Shown piece by piece: positions 1-9,938 of a stretch of DNA of 64,000 bases. The notes under the pieces are model-generated. The model ran no database searches. It had not been told where the DNA came from and was given only the letters and a program-made list of their open reading frames with translations. This DNA comes from Hortaea werneckii (taxonomy: Eukaryota; Ascomycota; Dothideomycetes; Mycosphaerellales; Teratosphaeriaceae), in assembly GCA_037044905.1 (NCBI GenBank), contig JBAOKB010000150.1, positions 1 through 64,000 on the forward strand, read 5' to 3'. The position numbers and the translations under genes were made by a program. Numbering within the stretch: the stretch's first letter is position 1; every line of letters starts with the position of its first letter.

Positions 1-227
1 ACCCTAACCCTATGCCTCCGGCGGCCCTGGCGTCGGCGCCCTGAACGGCTTCCCCTTTCCTTTTCTCTCTCTTTTTCCTCCCGACAATTGGAACCCTCTT
101 GCCTCCGGCGGCCCTGGCGTCGGCGCCCTGAACGGCTTGCTCTCTCTTTTACATTTCACTAACATTTCGCCCTGTACTAGCTAACCCTAACCCTCAGCCT
201 CCTTCCTCCCTCCTGCCCTCTTCTATC
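1..227. repeat. Telomere-proximal repeats at the chromosome end
   Basis: CCCTAA-type repeats occur at 1-11 and again at about 181-194. In between, a GC-rich 38-bp sequence beginning GCCTCCGGCGG is present twice without change, at 14-51 and 101-138, separated by pyrimidine-rich DNA. The CCCTAA orientation at the left edge is what a chromosome left end should show. Only two or three repeat units are seen at each place, so the terminal array itself is either trimmed or these are internal copies. Confidence 0.75.
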
Positions 228-3200
228 TCAGCTTATATGATACACCATTCTCACCAACTCGTTCGTTTCCATCATGTTCGTCGCCCGCTTCCGGATCACC
301 CACCTCCATAGTCGGCCCCATTCGTCCTCTTCCAACCCTCCCCCCTCCCAAAATCCCAAACTCCTCTCCATCTCCCCCTCTACCCACCCCCACTCCCACT
401 CCTTTCCCTCCCTCTCTTCCCTCCCCCACATCCTTTGGCTGATTACCGCCCCTCCTATGTCCTCCATCACTCCCTTGTATTGGCATCCTGCCCCCGCAAC
501 TCCGCTTCGCTGATATCCTGCCGTTTTACTCCCGCACGCCGCCGTCTTCTCTTCCCATCTTTGACATATGCTCTGCGGCACCCAGCAGAAATTGCACCCG
601 CTGAATCGAGCCATCTGTAGCCGCTTCATCCTCTTCTTCACTTCCGCCATCCTCTCCCCTGCCTCCTTCCCGTGCCCTCTGCACTCTTCCCACCCTCGAG
701 CCCTTTTCGCCCGTTGTATCTGCCCTTGCGCCCAGCACACCGAACACCCTACCTTCGTCCAATCCTCTAGCCTCTTCACCATCTCGTCTCTGTCTATCTC
801 TCTGCTAGCCCTCTCCGCTAACCTCGACCTCTTCTGCGCTTGCACTCTTTCTCCCTCTCTACTCATTCCTGTCCTCGCCTCGTTTATGCTTCGCTCCCTC
901 TCCTCTCTCTCTCCTATACTTCTTGCCCTCTTTAGCCCTCTTCCTTCCTTTGCTGCCTCTTCACACTCATCCCCAGCTTCGGCCAACCCTGACCCTGATT
1001 CTCCCTCGTCGTCAACGTTGTCCGTACCTAACTCTGAGCCTCTCGGTGTTCCATCCTCGCTACCTTGTTCCATCGGCTCTGACCCTGACCCGTCTGCTTC
1101 CTCTTGCTCCCTCCTTCTATGCTGCTGTGATGGAACGAACCCCCCTGTCCTCACTACAACCCTCGCCCTCCTTCCCGTTCTTGTTAACCCTCTACATACA
1201 TCACACACTTTCTCTCCGTTCTCGCATCCGATCCTGTCCGCCCTCCCATCCATCTCCCTGTCTAACACAACCCTCCTACACTTCTCCCCTTCCAGATATT
1301 CGTGCATCCCCCTTTCCATCACGAATCCCTTCTCCAAGATTTTCCGACCCCCTACTGTGTTGTAGCCTCTCATTAAGATCGCCTCGCTTGCCTCTCCATC
1401 TCTTCCTGCCCTTCCACTTTCCTGTGCGTAATCCCTCACCAATTCCTTCACTCCCACGTGTACCACCACCCTGATGTGTGGTGCATCCACCCCCATTCCC
1501 ATCGCTGTCGTCGCCGCGAACACTCTGTGCGTCCCCTTGACCAGCTGTTCCAGAATCTTCCTTTTCATTTCTTCGTCTCCGACCCTCCTGTAGTACACTG
1601 GACACCTCAGCACTTCTCCAATCTTCTTGCACTGCTCTACCCTCCGGCAGTACACTATGATCTGTCCCTCCTCGTGTTCTTCCAGTTTCTTTCTTACCAA
1701 CTCCGCTACCCTCTCCTCTTCTTCTCGCCGGTCGTACTCGACCACCTGGTAAGCGATGTTCCTCCTCGTCGTCGAGTCTCTTATCATCCGTACCGTCCTC
1801 TTCTCCAAGCCCATCGCTTCGAGCCAGCTCGACTCTTCCTTCGGTGGCAACGTTGCCGTGAGATACACCATCTGGCATCCCTTCCTGGCGAACTCCGCTA
1901 GCTCGAGCACTTTCGGCCTCCATGTCTCTGTCGAGTCCAGAACGATGTGGCTCTCGTCGACTACTATCCTGTCTAGCTCTCCGGTAGCTAGCTTGTCGTT
2001 GATGAACCTGTTGAACGCCTTCGTTACTGCGCTCTCGGGTGTTACTAGCACGATCCTCGCGTGCCTGGCGCTCTGGTCGGGCCATCTCCCGGCGTTGAGT
2101 CCGATCTCCTTGCATCTCCTCTCTAGATCGCTCCTTAGCGATATCAACGGCACCACTACCACCGTCACCCCTCCGACTGAGCAGAATGCCGGTAGCATGA
2201 ACATCAGACTCTTGCCTCCTCCGGTCCTCATGACCATTACTACCTTCGGCTCGCCCGATACGATTGCCTTTAGCCCTTCCAGTTGTGAGCCTCTAAATGA
2301 AGCGTTCGGCCCCAGCATTTCCCTCAGACTCACGTTCAAGTCTGCCCTCCTCAACTTCGCCCACCTCTCTTCTTCTACCATCTTCCTGTATTTCTCCAGA
2401 TCGATCGTCGGCTTTCCATTACCTGTCGCAGTGGACGGCCACCTGATGAAGTGGTGCCATGACACGCTCACCTTTCTGAACGATGCCTGCTCGGACTGCG
2501 TGCTGAACGGGTTCTCTGTCGTCAAGATCCCGTAGATCAACTCTTCCATCCTTTTACTGTGTCCGGATTGCATCTGCCTATCTTCTGTTGTTACTCCTTC
2601 GTACAACCGATCGAGCTGTTTTGTCACTTCTTCCTCTGGGCAGTGTACCCTTTGGATGGCTGGGTATAGCTGCCTCCATGTCGACGGCGTTACAAAGAAT
2701 CCGGCCTGGCATTTTGATAGCTCCCTCTTCATCACCCTCTTCAGCCTCTCTGTGTTCCAGAAGCCGTCTATGCTGAGTGCCTGCAGCTTGCCCTCTTTCG
2801 CTTTTCCTCCATTCCTCGGCCTGCTTCGCGCCTCCCTCCCACTGACCATCCGATCTCCTGCCGTTCCTTCGTCATCACCTCCATCCGCCTCGCTTTCACT
2901 GCTCGGGCTTGTGCTCGATTCGCTCTCGCTTCCTGAACTGCCCTCTTCCCCGTCGCTTTCCCTTCCTCCTTCTTCGCTCCCACTCTCCTCCTCCTCCCTG
3001 ACTCCGTCGACCTCGCCTTCCCATTTCTTTTCCGGCTCCGGCTCCCACAGATATTTGCTGAAGTCGAACTCGCCCCTGACTTCCCACCTGAGCATGTGCA
3101 CGAACGGTTCCACTAGCCACAAATGGTACACCAACAGCTTTCCCACCTCTTGCGGCAGATACCTGTGGATTATCTTCGCTTCGCCGCTCTTGCTGTAGCC

Positions 3201-5330
3201 TTTGTGGTAGCCCGTCACCAGCTCGACCATGCCATTGTCAACAAAAACACCCCTCTGCGCTCGCGCACTCTCTCCGTTCTCGGTCCTGATGCTGACAACT
3301 TCCGTCCCTCTGGCTGGAGCTCCCCCTGCCATGTGACACAACACTATCAGCTCCTCCTTGAACAGAGTCACCTCCCGGAAGTACTGCTCCACCTTGGTCG
3401 TGTTCCACTTTAGCTCACTCCTGTCCCTCACTTCACTCATGTCGATATTTTGTAGAAAGTACTTGGTTATTCGGTCCTCTCTCATGGCCCGGCTCCACAA
3501 CCACTTCCTGCTCTCCACGTCTTTCCCGTCCGGCCTCCTGACTCTGCCCAAGACTTCATCGTTTCTCTCATCGTCCAAGAAGCTCCAACCCTCGGTGAGA
3601 TCGCTTGGGTTGTCGAACAGTCTGTCCAGATGCAAGATCGGCAGTTCCTCCTCTTGCTGTAAGAACATCAACCGCTTCGTGAGCCTCCCCAGACACCTTT
3701 CCCACAGCGAGTGTAGTGCATCTCTGAGATCTCCCATGCTGAAGCTGATCTTGTCGATGGCGACCTGTTGGCATCTGTTCATCCAAGTGACCCGTGCCCC
3801 GGCTTTCTCCGTGAACCTGATCCTCATTCCAAAAGTCTTCATGTGCAAGACCCTGTCCATCGGGCTCGCTGGTCCCCCGTATTCCTGAAGACACAACAGC
3901 CTGGGCACCATATCGTGCACCCCTTCTACAATGCTGACCGCTTCTTTTCTCGCCTCACTCTCACCTATCCCGGCTCCGATCAGCCGGTCGATGTCGTCTT
4001 GCCTCTGCTTGTAAGCCATGAACACCACCAGAGCCTTACAGACCGTGACGATGGCCGCCAGCTTCGGCGTGAAGTTGAACACGCTTACCCATCCTGCGTC
4101 TTCGGTGTCCAAGCCGAGAACTGCCAATGCGGACAGAAAGCCGCTTTGGAACTCGTCGTCTAGCAGCTCCTGGTCGAGCATGCTGGCCCAGAAAAGAACG
4201 ATGGACCATTGTAACTCGTCTTCGCAGACCTTTCTGGCTCCCTTGTCTAGAGCGGCGGTCTCTCGTCTGGCGAGACTTTGCATTGCTCCCAGCCTCCTCG
4301 CTTGCCCATCCGTCAACGTGTAGTCTGGCTTGTTCTCCCATGTCTGACTCCTCCAAAGATATCTCAGCATTGATACCCAGACCCTGGAGTATTTCTTCTT
4401 CGTACTGGCCTCGTGTTTGCTGTAGAATGGAGTCTCGTTGTTCGCGGCCCCGGTTTCCTTCCTGTTCACGTAGTGAAGAGCGGACCTTGGGATCGTCCGC
4501 GGACTGCTGACGTCCATGGCCTTCTTGATCACCCTGCCGGTCGCTCTGCAAGCTCTCTCGATCGCCTCCTCTTCTTCATCCACGCTCTCTATCCCCCGCT
4601 CGTCCGCCTCAAGCTTTGGCGCCGCACTTAGACTAGCCCGTAGCTCTTCTTTCTCAAACCCAGCCAGATGGTGAGCCCAGCTGGTGTGTTCCAGCCATGG
4701 ATCCATTTCAGACCTGACATTGCTGACGTTCACCTTCCTGTGATGGTGCGCCTCCCGCAGCTTCCTCTTGAGTCCATCGGCTACCTCATCTGTCAACTTC
4801 TGCGCCCTGTCCTCGGGCTCGCAGCCATGACCGCCTCCTAGCATCCGTGGCGCTGGCGGTAGCACTTTAAAGAGCTTAGTCCACTGCGCATACTTGAAGA
4901 ATCTCTGACAGCAGTGACCTTCCGTGAACGGCTGGTTTGCGGCGGGTCGACTCCTCAAACTCCCTCGACCTCCTCTGCTTTTGGCGCTGTTCCAGCCGTG
5001 TTCCTTTCTACAGTGCGCCTCGATCCCCTTTTTACTCTCCCTCAGCAACCCGCACGCTTTGCACTGTGAGCATTGCTCGATGACCGGGCCGAGCTCCTGG
5101 ATCGCTTCCTGTTCGGCGGCGGGGTACACGACGTCTTCTGACCTATAAGCGACGTGGTCGAGTTTTTCCACTTGTTCGATTATTCCTTTCCTAGTGCTCA
5201 CTGTTAGCGTCTGGTGACTTTGGCTGAGATGCGCCTTGATTTGGTCTGGAACCACTGCAAACTTGCAATCTCTACAAACGATGATTTGAAAATTCTGGAA
5301 GTGTACGAACAGACTCTCAAAAGCGTCCAT
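228..5330 (-). CDS. Telomere-linked RecQ-type helicase with OrsD and recombinase-like domains
   Basis: A single open frame encodes 1,700 residues. Residues 1-120 resemble the OrsD family (PF12013), with paired Cys/His fingers (CRDCKFAVV...H, then CKACGLL...H). The middle, about 300-935, carries what looks like a tyrosine recombinase/Crypton core: AGGAPARGTEV near 672, STWRQLYP near 885 and SGHSKRMEELIYG near 926, matching the Arg, Arg, His and Tyr positions. An acidic Ser/Glu linker lies near 780-830. The RecQ core follows: RTGGGKS Walker A near 1035, DESH near 1125, LTATLPP, and ESGRAGRDG near 1307. A Cys-rich segment and a charged tail end the protein. The gene reads toward the telomere and lies between telomere-like repeats, as telomere-linked helicases of other fungi do. 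It shows no RIP. ATP-dependent DNA unwinding follows from the motifs; recombinase activity is inference. Confidence 0.88.
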   Translation of the reverse strand: MDAFESLFVHFQNFQIIVCRDCKFAVVPDQIKAHLSQSHQTLTVSTRKGIIEQVEKLDHVAYRSEDVVYPAAEQEAIQELGPVIEQCSQCKACGLLRESKKGIEAHCRKEHGWNSAKSRGGRGSLRSRPAANQPFTEGHCCQRFFKYAQWTKLFKVLPPAPRMLGGGHGCEPEDRAQKLTDEVADGLKRKLREAHHHRKVNVSNVRSEMDPWLEHTSWAHHLAGFEKEELRASLSAAPKLEADERGIESVDEEEEAIERACRATGRVIKKAMDVSSPRTIPRSALHYVNRKETGAANNETPFYSKHEASTKKKYSRVWVSMLRYLWRSQTWENKPDYTLTDGQARRLGAMQSLARRETAALDKGARKVCEDELQWSIVLFWASMLDQELLDDEFQSGFLSALAVLGLDTEDAGWVSVFNFTPKLAAIVTVCKALVVFMAYKQRQDDIDRLIGAGIGESEARKEAVSIVEGVHDMVPRLLCLQEYGGPASPMDRVLHMKTFGMRIRFTEKAGARVTWMNRCQQVAIDKISFSMGDLRDALHSLWERCLGRLTKRLMFLQQEEELPILHLDRLFDNPSDLTEGWSFLDDERNDEVLGRVRRPDGKDVESRKWLWSRAMREDRITKYFLQNIDMSEVRDRSELKWNTTKVEQYFREVTLFKEELIVLCHMAGGAPARGTEVVSIRTENGESARAQRGVFVDNGMVELVTGYHKGYSKSGEAKIIHRYLPQEVGKLLVYHLWLVEPFVHMLRWEVRGEFDFSKYLWEPEPEKKWEGEVDGVREEEESGSEEGGRESDGEEGSSGSESESSTSPSSESEADGGDDEGTAGDRMVSGREARSRPRNGGKAKEGKLQALSIDGFWNTERLKRVMKRELSKCQAGFFVTPSTWRQLYPAIQRVHCPEEEVTKQLDRLYEGVTTEDRQMQSGHSKRMEELIYGILTTENPFSTQSEQASFRKVSVSWHHFIRWPSTATGNGKPTIDLEKYRKMVEEERWAKLRRADLNVSLREMLGPNASFRGSQLEGLKAIVSGEPKVVMVMRTGGGKSLMFMLPAFCSVGGVTVVVVPLISLRSDLERRCKEIGLNAGRWPDQSARHARIVLVTPESAVTKAFNRFINDKLATGELDRIVVDESHIVLDSTETWRPKVLELAEFARKGCQMVYLTATLPPKEESSWLEAMGLEKRTVRMIRDSTTRRNIAYQVVEYDRREEEERVAELVRKKLEEHEEGQIIVYCRRVEQCKKIGEVLRCPVYYRRVGDEEMKRKILEQLVKGTHRVFAATTAMGMGVDAPHIRVVVHVGVKELVRDYAQESGRAGRDGEASEAILMRGYNTVGGRKILEKGFVMERGMHEYLEGEKCRRVVLDREMDGRADRIGCENGEKVCDVCRGLTRTGRRARVVVRTGGFVPSQQHRRREQEEADGSGSEPMEQGSEDGTPRGSELGTDNVDDEGESGSGLAEAGDECEEAAKEGRGLKRARSIGEREERERSINEARTGMSREGERVQAQKRSRLAERASREIDRDEMVKRLEDWTKVGCSVCWAQGQIQRAKRARGWEECRGHGKEAGERMAEVKKRMKRLQMARFSGCNFCWVPQSICQRWEEKTAACGSKTAGYQRSGVAGAGCQYKGVMEDIGGAVISQRMWGREEREGKEWEWGWVEGEMERSLGFWEGGGLEEDEWGRLWRWVIRKRATNMMETNELVRMVYHIS

Positions 5331-5880
5331 GGTGTATTAGCTGTCGAGCAACGTGTCTGTCCTGATGTTTCGGTCGGCGGCCTCGCCTGGGCTCAGCTGC
5401 ACCGACCCCTGTCACAGAATTTTCGCGATCCCTGTCGCGATGGCGCGGTCACACATGATGGGGTTGAACGTTAGCTACATGCTACAAGAGTCGGTGGTCT
5501 TGCTGGGTGCTTTTCTGCACCTTTGTTGGTGTATTTCTATCTACCCTACCTCTTCGCGAGCGTCCAGCCTGCGCTTCCGGCGGTCCCTCAATTCCAGCCG
5601 AACCGCCGTTACGCCCGCCGACCCTAACCCTAAGCCTTTGCGAGCGGAACTTCACACAGAATGTCGGGATTTTCGAACCGCGATAACAATTCACCACGCG
5701 GGTCTCCCGCTCCGATGTTGAAAACTCACGAGTAAAGTGCCTACGGATTGGAAACTCACCGAGTTTGAAACGATTCCGACCGGTACTTTTCATTCCTTCT
5801 GCCCCCGGTTTTTCATGGAATCTGCCCCCTCCGGCGAATTCGGTGGCCCGTGCCCCCCACGCATTATCATGGAATCCGCC
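5331..5880. other. Upstream flank of the helicase with an internal telomere-like repeat
   Basis: No convincing gene is seen. A telomere-type sequence (ACCCTAACCCTA) lies at 5621-5632 in the same orientation as the repeats at the window start. A short phrase, TCATGGAATC(T/C)GCCCC, occurs twice, near 5812 and 5868. The stretch should contain the promoter of the helicase gene and ends abruptly where AT-rich DNA begins. Confidence 0.6.
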
Positions 5881-6470
5881 CCGGATTCTTTGAAGGATTG
5901 AGGGTAGGGCTACTATAGAATTTAGTCTATATTTATACTACTATAACTAAATAACTAAAGTAGATATAGAAAAATAAAGGGTATTATATAATTCTTTATA
6001 GTTAAAAGTACTATATAATATCTATTTATAGCTTATCTACTATTAGACTTATAGTTCTAAATCTTAAGTAGAGGTTAAGTAATAAAGCTAGTCTAAAAGA
6101 AGAAGGAGATACTTATTTACTAAAATAATTAAAAAAAGTATTCTTAGATAAAAAAAAAGAAAAGATAGATACCTTTCTTAAAAAAGTACTTTTGTTTTAT
6201 AATCTACTTACTTAGTTTCTATAAGATAGTTATTATTTATTCTATAGAGACTATACTAAAAGAATTATAGAAGTACTAAGATTTAAGTATTTTAGAAAGA
6301 AATATATAAGTAGAGAGAGGTAGAGAAGGTAACTAGGTTTTAGAAACATTTTTCTAAAGTATATTAGTTAGTTATAGTCTAAGCAATAATAAGTAATAGT
6401 ATTACTCTAGTAATAAGAGCAATTTTTTTTAGTAATAGTCTTTGTATATATTTATGTCTATGTTCCTACT
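5881..6470. repeat. RIP-degraded AT-rich patch, probable dead transposon
   Basis: Base composition switches sharply from GC-rich to strongly AT-rich. The stretch is dominated by TA, stop codons occur in every frame, and CA and TG dinucleotides are scarce, which is the pattern left by RIP on repeated DNA. A frame with scattered stops (about 6060-6350) still reads as a charged, Lys-rich polypeptide, so this probably was coding sequence of a mobile element. I cannot assign the family. Confidence 0.7.
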
Positions 6471-7121
6471 TTATGTCCTTCGTCTATAAGTAGGGACTAG
6501 GTTCCCTACGACAATACTCTCGATACTCTACTCTTCTACAAACGTAGCAAAGACAACGGGTTGTAGATTGCGACTTTTCTACTAGTCGAAATATAGGTAA
6601 ATCGTCTAGATCTTACCGCGCTAAAGGACGCACGACGAAAAGCCTCTTCCATCTGCCAACTAGCCGAAATAATGCGAAATTCATGCGCACTCCATAGAGC
6701 CAACAGAACTTGATCCTCAACACAGAAGGACCTCGGCTATACGAAAAGGCTAAGTCGATCACATCTCTTGGCAAAACACATTTTACCACTTGCTTTACCC
6801 GAACAACACACCTCCCGCCTGAATCCAATGCGGGGATTGCATTTCACCTGTGCAATGGCTCTGCATAACATCGACGGCAGGATGCCGTTTGCGGGGATCG
6901 CGGGGCTCCAATTGTGTCATATGCGCGAGCGACGAGGATGGCTAGGAATTGATGCATTGGAAGGGCAACCCGGATCATTGAGCATGCAAGTCACATCAGG
7001 CTTAATGCGCTGCGTGGCTGCGTGATTCCACGGCGTAGTCAGTCTGGCTTACTATAAAGCTACGGTAGAGCCTCGACGACAACGGAAGAAGTGTAAGCTT
7101 TGCCAACACAGAACCCAAACA
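6471..7121. other. Intergenic; possible LTR remnant and GH93 promoter
   Basis: The stretch 6480-6600 contains a TATAAGTAGGGA-like promoter phrase followed by a pyrimidine-rich leader, as in LTR retrotransposons, but no matching second LTR is seen, so this is only a suggestion. From about 6620 composition returns to normal. A TATA-like TATAAAG lies at 7053-7059, about 65 bases before the GH93 start, and may be its core promoter. Confidence 0.35.
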
Positions 7122-8421
7122 ATGGCACTCCGAAACGCGCTCTTAGCTTCCTTGGGCGCCGCGGCCGCCTTGGCCCAAGGCCCAGCCGACTACATCGCTG
7201 AGCCTTCTTCGGAACCGAGAGACTTCCCTTATCTGAACAACCAGACCGTCGCCTACCCACCCGAGGGCCAGCAGCTTAGCTACCCACGCTATGTCGAGCT
7301 GCTCGACGGCACCATCCTGTTCACCACTGCAGGGGGGGCCACGGGTCCCGACGGCCTACCAGCCTTCCCCGTCTTCTCCAGTACCGACGGCGGAGCGTCC
7401 TGGGAACAGATCTCGAATATCACGGACCAGGTCAATGGCTGGGGCATGGGCGCTCAGCCGGCGCTCATGGAGCTCACGGAGTCTCTCGGCGGTTACGATG
7501 AGGGAACTATCCTGGCTTCTGGGAATAGCTGGAGCCGCAACGGGACCAGGATCGATCTCTATGCCAGCAAGGACAAGGCGCAGACGTGGGAGTTTGTGAG
7601 CCATATTGCGGAAGGCGGCCCGCCGAACACCACCAACGGCGCCACGCCAATCTGGGAGCCGTACCTGATGTAAAACCCTCTGTTATCCTAACCCCTGCTT
7701 CTTGAGGCCGCTGCTGACCAACGCTCTTAGGCTCTACAACCATGAAGTTGTCGCCTTCTACTCTGACCAGCGCGACCCAGCCCACGGCCAAAAGCTCGCT
7801 CACCAATGCAGCCATGACCTGCACCATTGGGGCCCTGTCGTTAATGACGTCGCCTACCCCACCTACGCCGACCGTCCGGGCATGACAGTGATCACGCAGC
7901 TCCCTAATGGCAAATGGATGTTCGTGCACGAGTACCCCGGCGGCTACTCCCTAGGCCTCGCCCGATACCCGGTCTTCTACCACATCGCCAATTCGCCCCT
8001 CACATTCTACGAGGACGACCCGCACGGTACGCCGCTGCTTGCCCAGGGTTTCCAGCCCAGCAGCTCGCCATTTGTGGTGTGGTCGCCGCAGGGCGGGGAC
8101 AACGGGACGATTGTGGTCAGTGATGCGGATCACAGCGGGGTCTTTGTCAACACTATGCTTGGTGATCCGACCGGGTGGCGGTACAAATTGACTGGGGCGC
8201 GCGACGCTTACAGTCGGGCGCTGGCAATTTGGAATGGGCAGCCGAACAAGCTGGCTATTATCAGTGGCGCAGCGTACGGTGATAGCCAGAACAACATCAC
8301 GAATCCTCTGACGCTGAATGTATTGAACCTGGAGGAGCTGATCTGGCAGAATCCCCCTCCGGACCCTGTGACGGTGTTTTCAGTCTACTATCCTAACCTA
8401 GGGAACACTGGAAACCAATAA
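7122..8421 (+). CDS. Secreted exo-alpha-1,5-arabinanase, glycoside hydrolase family 93
   Basis: Two exons (7122-7669 and 7731-8421) joined across a 61-bp GT-AG intron give a 412-residue protein; the splice restores EPYLM-LYNHEVV. Residues 1-19 form a signal peptide. An Asp-box (SSTDGGASW, residues 86-94) marks the sialidase-like six-bladed propeller. Later blocks (VNGWGM near 107, FVSHIAEGG, WEPYLM, AFYSDQRD, YPTYADRPGM) follow the GH93 arabinanase family closely and in order. Family members release arabinobiose from the end of linear arabinan, so the likely role is extracellular digestion of plant pectin side chains. The length is close to that of characterised members (about 360-400 residues). 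Confidence 0.88.
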
Positions 8422-9386
8422 TGGGAGTCGGGATAGGGAATGCGAGACTGCTTACAAGCTTCGAAGCTAGAGAGATGGATTTGGCGTCGGCAATGTAACG
8501 TAGATCTCTCGTACATAGACGCTTCTTGAACAACCCTTGTTGAACTTTGATCTCTTATCAAATCTTCATTCGCGTTCCAGGTCTTTTACACAGCGTCCAC
8601 ATACCCCCCAAATACCTAGGCGATTCAACCTTCAGACCCTGATCAGATCTTCACAACTTACATCCATGCCATCCTACAACTTCGAACGATGCTACTCGCA
8701 AATGCTACACATCCATCCCTTTCATATTCAAACGCTCGCTTCCCAGAGCGATTCACATCCGGTCTTTTGAATTCGTTGAGAATATTAGAGCGCCGCTCAT
8801 TTGTTCTATATAAAATTGACTACATCGAGATACATGCGACGGAAACGCCAAGAGTCAATTACTGCACCTCCTCATTATAAGCATTCCAAGCCATGCACAA
8901 ATCTGCGCAATGTTACTCTGACAGTTTGTTGCAATGACGCCATCGTCGCCTTCTGTCTTCGTACCCTATCATCCTACCATTGGCAAAGTTGCTGCTTCAC
9001 GGATACAGCCAATTTCGTAGACACCGCCGTGGAAACGCATATTGCACCACTCCAGCCTGAGCATGGAGCACCGTGCTTAAAGAGCAATGCTGCATAGGTT
9101 CAGCGTACCCCATAGTAAGCGACCACTTTGCAGTACCTCTTGGGATGCGTCTCATCGAGACGGAAAGATCACCCTCGCCTACTCGCTCAATATCTGCCGT
9201 GCGCTCACATCGCTTGCACTCGCGACCCCAATTGAAATAACCTAAAGACTGTGACAGAACAGAGCGAGATAACACACCGCAACTCCCTACCGGGGTACGG
9301 CTCCGTGGTGGGAGAATGGGAGGCGTGCATGCCAACTGTCATGCTCGAAAGGCGTCGACGAGTCGTGCTCATCCAGACATCCGTAC
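8422..9386. other. Intergenic region
   Basis: Contains the GH93 3' untranslated region, then AT/GC-balanced DNA with only short open frames on both strands. No motif, repeat or RNA gene was recognised. Confidence 0.5.
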
Positions 9387-9938
9387 ATGTGCTGGTCTGT
9401 AGATCTACCTAATGATGTACACCAAGAAGACTTCTCATTAATCCTACTGACAGTCGATATCAGGCGGGACAACACCGCCGATCGCATAGAGAAGCAGCTT
9501 CCGCGGGATGAACATCGTGCATGGGGCTTTGTGATGTATCGGACAACGTACGACTGCAACCACGATTGGAACGAGTTTCTGCGAAGGCTTCGGTCACAGA
9601 ATTTGGACTAGATTGGCTGGTATTGCAACGGTTCTGACATTCTGGAGTTACAGTCTTGGACCGCCGTCGATGGGGAGGATTTGGACGGGGCCATTGGTCA
9701 CAAGGTCCGGCGGCGGTTTTTGGCCTAGCGCTCTGAGGCAGTAGATGCTGAGCAGCGGGTCGAGCGCGATGGTGATGGCACTCCAGCAAAGACCCCAGGA
9801 CCCTCACCGCGCTACCGTCTCGCCATCCAAGTGGACGGCGAATCTTTATATGCGGTCGTTCACGATGCGCCACCCTCGGATGAGGCGCGGCACTTGGTCG
9901 GACCTTTCTCCCCAAATAAAAGAAAAAAGGCTGGGTAA
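9387..9938 (+). pseudogene. Decayed conserved fungal gene of unknown function
   Basis: One reading frame continues from 9387 to a stop at 9936-9938 but is broken by TAG codons at 9609-9611 and 9726-9728. The part before the first stop includes RAWGFVMYRTTYDC followed by DWNEFLRRLR. The part between the stops reads ILELQSWTAVDGEDLDGA, and the last part contains PRYRLAIQVDGESLY. This order resembles a common fungal protein family of unknown function (a GFVxYRxTY block, a W/LDG block, then an RYxLxxxVD block), recognised from memory of the family and not by search. Both stops could arise by G-to-A change from TGG. A short intron around the first break cannot be excluded. Confidence 0.45.

Noticed and set aside
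568..2535. Long plus-strand open frames opposite the helicase
   Set aside because: They are Ser/Pro/Leu-rich shadows of the minus-strand helicase frame with no motifs of their own.
6480..6620. Solo LTR of a retrotransposon
   Set aside because: A promoter-like phrase is present, but no target duplication, paired LTR or primer-binding site can be defined.
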